Shown here one piece after another: positions 17,852 to 24,901 of a DNA stretch of 64,000 bases. The DNA comes from JAUILA01 sp964563925. GTDB lineage: Bacteria; Bacteroidota; Bacteroidia; Cytophagales; Cyclobacteriaceae. The stretch spans positions 36,220 through 100,219 of the forward strand of contig CAZLZD010000009.1 of assembly GCA_964563925.1 (NCBI GenBank). Direction: 5' to 3'. Within the stretch, counting starts at the first letter, position 1. Each line of letters starts with the position of its first letter. The notes beneath the pieces were generated by a model, which saw only the letters and a list, made by a program, of their open reading frames with translations, searched no databases and was not told the DNA's origin. The translations under genes were made by a program, and so were the position numbers.

Positions 17852-18934
17852 ATGGAGCTGAAAAAGACACAATTATCCGACAAACATGAATCCCTTGGAG
17901 CCAAAATGGTCCCGTTCGCCGGATACCTGATGCCCGTGCGTTATTCTTCGGATATAGAAGAGCATAATACGGTGCGTAATGCACTTGGGATATTTGATGT
18001 ATCCCATATGGGAGAATTTCTTGTTTCCGGCCGTGGAGCCCTTGATCTTATCCAAAAGGTATGCTCCAACGATGCCTCCAAATTAATTCCGGGAAAGGCT
18101 CAGTATTCCTGCCTTCCGAATAAATCCGGGGGCATTGTGGACGATCTCATTGTTTACATGCTCGACGAGGATCATTACATGCTGGTGGTAAATGCGTCGA
18201 ATATTCAGAAAGACTGGGACTGGATCAACTCATTTGCCGGGGACGATGTGGACCTTCAAAATATCTCGGATGAAATGTCCCTGTTTGCGGTACAGGGTCC
18301 CAAAGCCGTGGAAGCCATGCAATCACTTACCAGTGTTAACCTGGCAGACATTCCTTTTTATCACTTTGTCACCGGAGAATTTGCCGGTGTAACCGACGTG
18401 ATCATTTCAGCCACAGGCTATACCGGGGCCGGCGGATTTGAATTGTACGTACCCAACGTATACGCCCGTAAGGTCTGGGATGCCGTGATGGAAGCGGGTG
18501 CTTCATTCGGGATAAGGCCGATCGGACTGGGGGCACGTGATACCCTCCGTATGGAGATGGGATATTGCCTCTACGGTAACGATATCGATGATACCACTTC
18601 ACCCCTGGAAGCCGGTCTGGGCTGGATAACCAAATTCACAAAGGACTTCGTGAATGCTGAAGCTTTGCAGAAACAAAAGGAAGAAGGTGTGAACCGAAAG
18701 CTCGTAGGCTTTAAAATGGAGGACCGGGGAATTCCACGGCAGGGATATACCCTGGAAAATGAAGCGGGAGAGGAAATCGGCACGGTTACTTCAGGCACTA
18801 TGTCGCCCACATTGCAACAGGGAATTGGCCTTGGTTATGTTTCTCTTCCGTATGCCGCTCCCGGTACGGAAATCTATGTAAGCGTACGAAACCGCAAGCT
18901 AAAAGCCAGCGTACACAAATTACCTCTCATTTAA
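17852..18934 (+). CDS. gcvT: Glycine cleavage system T protein (aminomethyltransferase)
   Basis: A 360-residue protein of the normal family length. It starts MELKKTQLSDKHESLGAKMVPFAGYLMPV and carries HMGEF, the folate-binding region with GYTGAGGFE, and GLGARDTLRMEMGYCLYG. The C-terminal barrel domain (KFTKDFVNAEAL onward) is present. It transfers the aminomethyl carbon from lipoylated H protein to tetrahydrofolate, releasing ammonia. gcvH and gcvP are not in the window. The last A of its stop codon is the first base of the next gene (comB), so the two are translationally coupled. A TAGTTTTG box lies at 17824-17831. Confidence 0.96.
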   Translation: MELKKTQLSDKHESLGAKMVPFAGYLMPVRYSSDIEEHNTVRNALGIFDVSHMGEFLVSGRGALDLIQKVCSNDASKLIPGKAQYSCLPNKSGGIVDDLIVYMLDEDHYMLVVNASNIQKDWDWINSFAGDDVDLQNISDEMSLFAVQGPKAVEAMQSLTSVNLADIPFYHFVTGEFAGVTDVIISATGYTGAGGFELYVPNVYARKVWDAVMEAGASFGIRPIGLGARDTLRMEMGYCLYGNDIDDTTSPLEAGLGWITKFTKDFVNAEALQKQKEEGVNRKLVGFKMEDRGIPRQGYTLENEAGEEIGTVTSGTMSPTLQQGIGLGYVSLPYAAPGTEIYVSVRNRKLKASVHKLPLI

Positions 18935-19638
18935 TGAAATCCCTCGACGTATGTCTGTCGCCCGACCTGGTCGACCTGCATCCCCTGGAAGGAAGAATTG
19001 CCGTTATCGTGGACATCCTCAGGGCGACCTCATGCATCACCGCAGGAATTGGCTCGGGAGTTAGTAAAATCCGTCCGTTCGCTAGCCTAGAAGAATGCAT
19101 AAGGATGAAATCATCAGGATACCTGATTGCCGGGGAAAGGGACGGTAGTAAGGTGGATGGATTTGATCTTGGCAACTCGCCGTTTGATTACATGGATCCG
19201 AAAGTGAAAGGCAGGAATGTAGCGGTGACAACGACCAACGGCACGGTGGCAATTGACCGGTCCGCTAAGGCCGAAAAAATTGTCATTGGTTCATTTCTGA
19301 ATATTTCAAGCGTGGCAAATTACCTGCTTGCCCAGGACAAGCCGGTGCTCGTGGTTTGTGCCGGATGGAAAGGCAGGGTCAACCTGGAAGACACTTTGTT
19401 TGCCGGTGCGTTGACCGAGCGGCTGCAATCGGAGTTTGCCCTTGAATGTGATGCCCCGCGCGTGGCCCTTGCCACCTATCTGGGCATGAAGGATGATATG
19501 ACGGGGCATGTGATGTCTTCATCCCATGCCAAGCGTTTGATGCGCCTGAACATTGAAGATGATATATCCTATTGCCTTCAAAACGATGTGTTTAATGTGC
19601 TTCCCGTCCTGAGTAACGGCGAAATTATCGCGGACTGA
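18934..19638 (+). CDS. comB: 2-phosphosulfolactate phosphatase family protein
   Basis: A 234-residue protein of the ComB family: IAVIVDILRATSCITAGIGSG near the N terminus, GERDGSKVDGFDLGNSP, TTTNGTVAID and VLVVCAGWKGRVNLEDTLFAGAL. In archaea ComB removes phosphate from 2-phosphosulfolactate in coenzyme M synthesis. In Bacteroidota the family is common without that pathway, and it may serve sulfolactate or sulfonolipid metabolism. It overlaps the gcvT stop codon by one base, which implies coupled translation. Family assignment is firm; the substrate here is not proven. Confidence 0.9.
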   Translation: MKSLDVCLSPDLVDLHPLEGRIAVIVDILRATSCITAGIGSGVSKIRPFASLEECIRMKSSGYLIAGERDGSKVDGFDLGNSPFDYMDPKVKGRNVAVTTTNGTVAIDRSAKAEKIVIGSFLNISSVANYLLAQDKPVLVVCAGWKGRVNLEDTLFAGALTERLQSEFALECDAPRVALATYLGMKDDMTGHVMSSSHAKRLMRLNIEDDISYCLQNDVFNVLPVLSNGEIIAD

Positions 19639-19691
19639 CTGCCGGATGCTTGTTAACCGCGCTGAAGATTGAGAAATAGGGACTGTCGGAT

Positions 19692-20018
19692 TTATTTCAG
19701 CTTCGGATTATTGCGGTGACGGTCTGAATCCCTGTTTGTCTTTTTCAGAATATTTTTTTCCAGCGCCCGGGTCAGATCCACACCGGTCTGGTTAGCCAGA
19801 CAGATTACCACCCAAAGGACATCGGCTAGCTCATCACCCAGCTCGGCTTCTTTATCAGATTCCTTTTCCGATTGCTCGCCATACCTGCGTGCAATGACCC
19901 GTGCAACTTCCCCCACCTCTTCAGTGAGTATGGCCATATTGGTAAGCTCGTCGAAATACCGTACACCTGTGGTACGTATCCACGCGTCAATTTGCTTCTG
20001 TGCCTCGGCAATAGTCAT
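19692..20018 (-). CDS. MazG-like nucleotide pyrophosphohydrolase
   Basis: A 108-residue all-alpha NTP-PPase. The metal-binding motif is EEVGEVARVIARR followed by ELGDELADVLWVVICLANQ, the E-x2-E...E-x3-D pattern of MazG and dCTP/dUTP pyrophosphatases. It cleaves (d)NTPs to monophosphate and pyrophosphate, probably for house-cleaning. A short basic tail (KKTNRDSDRHRNNPKLK) is extra. It starts 2 bp after dtd, a common pairing of two quality-control enzymes in this phylum. Confidence 0.9.
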   Translation of the reverse strand: MTIAEAQKQIDAWIRTTGVRYFDELTNMAILTEEVGEVARVIARRYGEQSEKESDKEAELGDELADVLWVVICLANQTGVDLTRALEKNILKKTNRDSDRHRNNPKLK

Positions 20019-20020
20019 TA

Positions 20021-20473
20021 TTATTCTTTGTTTTTAGTATCCATCAGAATGGTCACCGGTCCGTCATTTACAAGCGATACCTTCATCATAGCTCCAAATT
20101 CTCCCGTAAAAACAGGCTTCCCGAGACCGAGTTCAAGCTGATGTATAAACTTCTCATACAACGGGACTGCGTAATCAGGATGGGCGGCGCGGATGTACGA
20201 AGGACGATTGCCTTTTTTGGTGCTTGCGTGAAGGGTAAACTGGCTAACCAGCAGAATATCCCCTCCGGTATCCAGTACGCTTTTGTTCATAACTCCCTGC
20301 TCATCATCGAAAATCCTCAGGTTGACGATCTTCCTGACCAGCCAGGATATATCCTCGTCGTGATCATCACCCTCAATACCCAGCAATACGACAAGTCCGG
20401 ATCCGATTGATTCCTTATTCTCACCTTCAATGGTGACTGAAGCCCCTGTGGTACGTTGAATTACTACTCTCAT
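20021..20473 (-). CDS. dtd: D-aminoacyl-tRNA deacylase
   Basis: A 150-residue protein of standard length. It carries the family's two active-site motifs, SQFTLHAS and NDGPVTILMD (the Gly-cisPro-type loop), plus the start MRVVIQRTTGASVTIEG. It hydrolyses D-aminoacyl-tRNAs and mischarged Gly-tRNA(Ala), protecting translation from D-amino acids. It is the first gene of a two-gene unit with the MazG-like gene (2-bp gap). Confidence 0.96.
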   Translation of the reverse strand: MRVVIQRTTGASVTIEGENKESIGSGLVVLLGIEGDDHDEDISWLVRKIVNLRIFDDEQGVMNKSVLDTGGDILLVSQFTLHASTKKGNRPSYIRAAHPDYAVPLYEKFIHQLELGLGKPVFTGEFGAMMKVSLVNDGPVTILMDTKNKE

Positions 20474-20542
20474 GTGTTTTCTGCTATGAAGGCAGTAAAG
20501 AAAGGACTTATTACGCGAAAAGACCAGCCTGGCCCGGATTGT

Positions 20543-21064
20543 CTAAAACGTTTGCCTTATTTCACTCTTTACAAATTTCAGCGCTTCCTGGATTGGGTCC
20601 TTCTCTTTTTGCATGGTCCGCTCAAACACCTGCTTGGCGAGGTCCACGCTGGTCGCCTTTTCCCCGAGTGAATCGGCCGATTTATTAATTGTATTGATAA
20701 GGTCCTCTTTGGCATGAACCACAAGTGTCCAGGCATCTTCGCTCATGTACAATTGCTGGGAGACATTATGGTTGTATTCCTCCCGAATTTCATTGGCCAG
20801 AATGTGCTGAAACTCTCTGGAGGAATATTCGCCCTGGTTAAGGCGCAGAATAATGTTATTAGGGCTTATACGTTCCAGGAAAAGACAAATCCGTTCGTAG
20901 GCGTGTAACCGGTTCGGCAATACCGTCTCTATACTTTTGCCCCGTATCTCAAGGTGCTGTCTTTGGAGTTCCTTGTCCAGGAATGACTTAACGACAAGGT
21001 ACATGGCATACAGCACTGCCGCCGCCGGAATTAAAAGTTTGGCAAATTCAATGACAAGTTCCAT
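20543..21064 (-). CDS. Hypothetical membrane-anchored protein
   Basis: A 173-residue protein when started at the ATG at 21064: one TM helix (LLIPAAAVLYAMYLVVKSFL) followed by a charged, helix-rich cytoplasmic domain (RGKSIETVLPNRLHAYERICLFLERI, then QLYMSEDAWTLVVHAKEDLINTINKSAD). An upstream alternative start would put 22 unlikely residues before the helix. The sequence resembles a conserved uncharacterised family of Bacteroidota, and no enzyme motif is visible. It lies 69 bp upstream of dtd on the same strand, so co-transcription is possible. Confidence 0.75.
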   Translation of the reverse strand: MELVIEFAKLLIPAAAVLYAMYLVVKSFLDKELQRQHLEIRGKSIETVLPNRLHAYERICLFLERISPNNIILRLNQGEYSSREFQHILANEIREEYNHNVSQQLYMSEDAWTLVVHAKEDLINTINKSADSLGEKATSVDLAKQVFERTMQKEKDPIQEALKFVKSEIRQTF

Positions 21065-21215
21065 AGCTATATTAAAAAGTCTGCCGGTAAAAATAGAATA
21101 ATTTACATAGGCCTCAAGGTGATATATCAATTTTTATAGCCTGAAACAGTATTGGTGTAAGAAAATTTTAAGTCTGGCCGTTTTCTCCGAACTTTGTCAC
21201 TCGTTGCAACACCCT

Positions 21216-21521
21216 ATGAGCACCACACTGGAACCGGTTACCATCACTTCTGAAGCTGCAAGAGAAGTAAACAAAATCATGTCCTCCAAGGATATTCCTG
21301 AAGGATATGGTCTTCGCATTGGTGTGCGTGGCGGGAAAGGATGTTTCGGGGTTTCCTATTACCTGGGCTTCGACAAGAAAAAAGATGGCGACCTGGAATA
21401 CACAGTGGAAAATATTCCGGTGTATGTAGCCAAGGCTGAGACGATGTACCTGCTGGGTGTGGAACTGGATTTTTACGAGGGTGCTGACGCCCGGGGATTT
21501 ACGTTCAACAAAGAACCCTGA
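21216..21521 (+). CDS. IscA/HesB-family protein lacking the C-terminal CxC
   Basis: A 101-residue A-type iron-sulfur carrier fold: ITSEAAREVNKIM, LRIGVRGGKGCFGVSYYLGFD (Cys43), then VELDFYEGADARGFTFNKEP and stop. Normal A-type carriers continue into a C-terminal Cys-Gly-Cys-Gly that supplies two of the three cluster or iron ligands; here the protein ends before it. Reading the other frames past the stop does not restore the motif, so this does not look like a frameshift. Start: ATG at 21216, with a TTG 12 bases upstream as a less likely alternative. It may be a specialised scaffold or a non-cluster-binding homologue. Confidence 0.85.
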   Translation: MSTTLEPVTITSEAAREVNKIMSSKDIPEGYGLRIGVRGGKGCFGVSYYLGFDKKKDGDLEYTVENIPVYVAKAETMYLLGVELDFYEGADARGFTFNKEP

Positions 21522-21878
21522 TTACCGGGAAAAGCGATCACTGACAATTGCCGCATCACATTCTCCACCAATCGGGGGATTTTTTTTGTAGAGTTTTACT
21601 TCAGCCTGACGAACAGACGGAAAGGAATCTTCAATATCACGCAGTATTTTATCCACAACGTATTCAAGAAGCCGGGATGGCTGTTGCATGTGAAGGGAGA
21701 CGATCCTGTAAATATCCTGGTAGTCCACCGTACCTGACAGATCATCTTTGCGCGCGGCCTCGCTAAAATCTACCTGGAGAATAACATCCACCTCAAACTG
21801 ATTCCCACGGGCACGCTCTTCATCATAATACCCATGATAGGCTGTGAATTTCAACCCCCGGAGTTCGATCTGGCCCAT
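21522..21878 (-). CDS. folB: Dihydroneopterin aldolase
   Basis: A 118-residue FolB-family protein: IELRGLKFTAYHGYYDEERARGNQFEVDVIL is the typical N-terminal region with the active-site Tyr and Glu, followed by TVDYQDIYRIV and a PPIGGECDAA segment near the end. It converts 7,8-dihydroneopterin to 6-hydroxymethyl-dihydropterin in folate synthesis. The start codon overlaps the stop of the DivIVA-domain gene (TAATG), so it is the last gene of the WD40-DivIVA-folB operon. Its 3' end directly abuts the IscA-like gene. Confidence 0.94.
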   Translation of the reverse strand: MGQIELRGLKFTAYHGYYDEERARGNQFEVDVILQVDFSEAARKDDLSGTVDYQDIYRIVSLHMQQPSRLLEYVVDKILRDIEDSFPSVRQAEVKLYKKNPPIGGECDAAIVSDRFSR

Positions 21879-22714
21879 TATTCGATGTCGTCGAAGAAGG
21901 ACGAATCGTCATCTTCCTTCTTTATTTTTTTCTTCTTCTCTTCAGAATTATCTCCGTTCTCTTCGAAGGTATCAAGCGGTGAGTCCTCCTGGGTCATTTC
22001 CTCATCCTCGTCAGCCGGTTTTTTCTGGTTGCGTGCCGGTTCGGACGATGCCGATTCATTCTCCCTGTCATCAGAGAGCCACCCGGTTGCATAGGTGGCC
22101 AGGGAGGTATTGGTATCGATTTCCATTAACTTATAGTCCGATTTGTCAAAAAAGGATTTTTTGACTTCAAGCAGTTTTTTCTCAATATCCATGGATTTGG
22201 AGCGGCTTGATATCCTGTCGGTCCTTTCAAGCGCATCCTGGGCAGCCCCTTTTATCTCCGCGATCATATCGGCGCGGGCATTCTCCAGGGTCCGGTAAAG
22301 CTGGCCCAGATCCTTGAGATGGTCCTCCATTTCCTCAATGGCTGTACGACTTCGCATTTCGGCCTCCTCGATCATGTTCTTGGCTTTGGTTCGTGCGTCA
22401 TTCAACACAGATTCAGCCTTCAACTCGGTTTCACGCATGTGAAGTTTTGCGGCCTTGGTGGCCTGATCGATCATATTTGCGCCGGTATCTTCAGCTGTTT
22501 TCAGGGTCTTGAACAGTGAGCTTTCCACTTCACGCAGTTTTTCAACTTCCCTGGCCGTATTTTCCAGCTTTATTTTTAACTCCTTGTTCTCGTCTATCAT
22601 TTTTTCCCATTCCTGGGATAATGTGGTGAGATATGCATAAACCTCATCCTTATCCAGTCCCCGAAAGGCCTTCTCGAATGTTTTCTGTCTTATCTCAAGT
22701 GGTGTAATCTTCAT
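21878..22714 (-). CDS. DivIVA-domain coiled-coil protein
   Basis: A 278-residue protein starting at the ATG at 22714 (MKITPLEIRQKTFEKAFRGLDKDEVYAYL), a clear DivIVA/GpsB N-terminal domain. A long coiled coil follows (about 35-190), then a very acidic tail with runs of Glu/Asp and Lys (EDEEMTQEDSP, KKKKIKKEDDDSSFF). DivIVA proteins bind curved membrane and organise poles or septa in Gram-positives; the role in Bacteroidota is not established. A longer in-frame start lies inside the WD40 gene and is unlikely. It is preceded by the WD40 gene (28-bp gap) and followed by folB with a TAATG overlap. Confidence 0.9.
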   Translation of the reverse strand: MKITPLEIRQKTFEKAFRGLDKDEVYAYLTTLSQEWEKMIDENKELKIKLENTAREVEKLREVESSLFKTLKTAEDTGANMIDQATKAAKLHMRETELKAESVLNDARTKAKNMIEEAEMRSRTAIEEMEDHLKDLGQLYRTLENARADMIAEIKGAAQDALERTDRISSRSKSMDIEKKLLEVKKSFFDKSDYKLMEIDTNTSLATYATGWLSDDRENESASSEPARNQKKPADEDEEMTQEDSPLDTFEENGDNSEEKKKKIKKEDDDSSFFDDIE

Positions 22715-22742
22715 GTATGTCTCTGTCCTGCTTTGTTCTTTA

Positions 22743-23651
22743 TTAGTTAAACTCCAGATCCCACGCGGATATTGTCCGGTCGTCACTCGCACTGATCAAA
22801 GCCTCCTTTAACCAAAGTGTTTTATTGACCGAAGTCCCGTGGCCCGCGTGCCTGGCTTTGTCAATTACCTTGAGCAGCCTGAAGGTATCCGCATCCCAGA
22901 CTTTGATGGATTTATCCATGCTACAAGTTACGAAATGTTTGCCATCCGGACTAAAGGATATATGGTTTATGGCATACATATGGGCAATGATATCATCCTT
23001 GACTTTATAGTTGTTCAGGCTGTCCCAAATCACTAAATGTGCGTCCCTCCCTGCGGAGTACAGAAAGTCTCTTTCCGGGTGATAGGTAATTGTAAATATG
23101 CTGTTGGAATGGTTATCCAGTTCGGTCCTGACTTCCAGATCCTCCAACCCGGCGATCCGGATGGTATGGTCACTGAAGCCCATGGCCAGCTCGCCCCGAC
23201 GCTCATGTACAGCCAGGCACCTGAGGGATTTATCAGAAAATTCCTTTTGCGCAAGTATACGCCAATTCCCGACATCCACAACCGTCAACGTCCCCGAAGA
23301 ATCTCCAATATACAGCCTGTTTCCCACCGACTTCATGTCGAATATGGCACCTTTGGTGCATTTGAGGGAAGCTACCTCCTTACGGTTCCGCCAGTCGATC
23401 AGATGGATTCCTTCATAATTATGACCAACCACCAGCAGATCAGGATTTTCAAGGTACTCGAGGGCGTATATCGAATTGGGGACCCGGGCAATGAGCTGCC
23501 CGCGTTCAGGATCATGCAAGTCCCAGTGAACCACCAGTCCGTCCCCGCCCCCGCTGAAAAAACGGGTGGAATCCGGCGATGCCGCCAGGGTATAGACACA
23601 ATCCTTGTGGCCCGTCATAACCCCTGATCTGGAAACCTTTACCTTCACCAT
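22743..23651 (-). CDS. WD40-repeat protein
   Basis: A 302-residue protein made almost entirely of about seven WD40 repeats (for example HKDCVYTLAASPDSTRFFSGGGDGLVVHWDL; SAGRDAHLVIWDS; INHISFSPDGKHFVTCSMDKSIKVWDA; LISASDDRTISAWDL), enough for one closed beta-propeller. No signal peptide is visible, so it is cytoplasmic. WD40 propellers act as protein-protein platforms. It leads an operon with the DivIVA-domain protein and folB, and the adjacency suggests it may dock onto the DivIVA-like scaffold (inference). Confidence 0.92.
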   Translation of the reverse strand: MVKVKVSRSGVMTGHKDCVYTLAASPDSTRFFSGGGDGLVVHWDLHDPERGQLIARVPNSIYALEYLENPDLLVVGHNYEGIHLIDWRNRKEVASLKCTKGAIFDMKSVGNRLYIGDSSGTLTVVDVGNWRILAQKEFSDKSLRCLAVHERRGELAMGFSDHTIRIAGLEDLEVRTELDNHSNSIFTITYHPERDFLYSAGRDAHLVIWDSLNNYKVKDDIIAHMYAINHISFSPDGKHFVTCSMDKSIKVWDADTFRLLKVIDKARHAGHGTSVNKTLWLKEALISASDDRTISAWDLEFN

Positions 23652-23705
23652 GACTGCATTTTCCTTTTAATGCCTAAATTTAAGACAAATTAAATACTTC
23701 GGTCC

Positions 23706-24341
23706 ATGCCGCTGCATGTTATTGAAAAGGTTACACCGGACAGGCTCATGGCCATTTATCGAATAACGGAATCCTGTGACACCTTACTTGAATCCCTTAA
23801 CCCTGATCCGGAAGACCGGCAGTATCTGGATACATTTACCAATGAACAAAAGAAAAAGGAATGGCTGGCCGGCAGGATTACCCTCCGGTATCTGGCCAGG
23901 GCAAGGCACCTGACGTACCAGGGCGTGATAAAAGACAGTAGTGGCAAGCCTTATCTTCGTGGAAACCAGGTCGAGGTTTCACTTTCCCATTCTTTTCCCT
24001 ATGTGGCTGCCGTCCTTGACATGACCAAAGATGTGGGGATAGACCTGGAACAGCCCAAAGAGAAGCTTCGCAGGGTAGCTCCGAGATTCCTCTCCGAGAT
24101 GGAACTAAAGGATGCCGGAAATGATTTAAGAAAAATGTGTATCCTGTGGTGTGCCAAGGAAGCCCTGTATAAGGTCTATAACCGAAAGGGTCTGATTTTC
24201 CGTGAGAATATTGTAATTTCCCCTTTCCACCGCGGGGATACCGGCTTGCTTCAGTCACGGATTCAGTTTAACGGCGAGGTTCGTGAGTATACGCTGAAGT
24301 ATGAAGACCGGGGAGATTTTTTGATTGCCTTTAATCAATAA
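23706..24341 (+). CDS. 4'-phosphopantetheinyl transferase superfamily protein
   Basis: A 211-residue Sfp/HetI-type enzyme: EWLAGRITLRYLARARH, SLSHSFPYVAAVLD, the Mg-binding VGIDLEQPKEKLRRVAPRFLSE and the WCAKEALYKVYNRKGLIF motif. It moves phosphopantetheine from CoA to carrier proteins. No polyketide, nonribosomal-peptide or carrier-protein gene is near, so it is probably a general or acyl-carrier-protein activating enzyme acting in trans. The redoxin gene starts 2 bp after its stop, so the two are probably expressed together. Confidence 0.92.
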   Translation: MPLHVIEKVTPDRLMAIYRITESCDTLLESLNPDPEDRQYLDTFTNEQKKKEWLAGRITLRYLARARHLTYQGVIKDSSGKPYLRGNQVEVSLSHSFPYVAAVLDMTKDVGIDLEQPKEKLRRVAPRFLSEMELKDAGNDLRKMCILWCAKEALYKVYNRKGLIFRENIVISPFHRGDTGLLQSRIQFNGEVREYTLKYEDRGDFLIAFNQ

Positions 24342-24343
24342 CC

Positions 24344-24901
24344 ATGAAATACCTGATCATTTACCTTTTGGCTTTAATGCCTGGATTTTCTTCAGCCCAG
24401 GTCATCGGTGATTTCACCCTGACTGATGTGCGTAATGGAAATGATGTCACGTTATCCGCATTTACAAATTCGAAAGCCGTTGTGGTCATTTTTACCAACA
24501 CAAAATGTCCCTATGATGAATATTATTCGGGACGAATGCGTTCACTTGTAGCTGATTACCGCAACCGCGATGTTCAGCTATTATTTATTAACAGCTCACC
24601 GGAAGAAAGTCCGGAAGATCTCAAAAATCATGGTGACTTATTAGGGGCTCCTTACCTGGACGATCGTCAGCAGGTGGTAATGCGGCTGCTTGATGCAGGT
24701 AAATCACCGGAGGCGTTCATTCTGATTCCCGTAAATGGAGGTTTCAGAAAATTATATCAGGGCGCGATTGACAATAACCCACAAGTTGCAACAGATGTTA
24801 AAAAGCCCTATCTGAGACAGAACCTGGATAATGTCCTTTCCGGAGAATCACTTACCTATGCCAATATCCCACCTGTCGGTTGCCGAATACGTATTCCTTA
24901 A
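24344..24901 (+). CDS. Exported thioredoxin-fold redoxin (AhpC/TSA-like)
   Basis: A 185-residue protein with a signal peptide (MKYLIIYLLALMPGFSSAQ) and a redoxin fold: VIGDFTLTDV, VVIFTNTKCPYDEYYSGRM, and a C-terminal PPVGCRIRIP. The usual CxxC is reduced to one Cys in the TKCPYDEYY loop. The second conserved Cys in the PVGC tail is typical of this exported redoxin group. It may reduce or isomerise periplasmic thiols or peroxides. It is coupled to the PPTase gene (2-bp gap), and its last 54 bp overlap the end of the RND transporter gene on the other strand. Confidence 0.82.
   Translation: MKYLIIYLLALMPGFSSAQVIGDFTLTDVRNGNDVTLSAFTNSKAVVVIFTNTKCPYDEYYSGRMRSLVADYRNRDVQLLFINSSPEESPEDLKNHGDLLGAPYLDDRQQVVMRLLDAGKSPEAFILIPVNGGFRKLYQGAIDNNPQVATDVKKPYLRQNLDNVLSGESLTYANIPPVGCRIRIP

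Noticed and set aside
23652..24341. Biosynthetic gene cluster suggested by the phosphopantetheinyl transferase
   Set aside because: No polyketide synthase, NRPS or carrier protein in the window; the PPTase more likely serves general carrier proteins.
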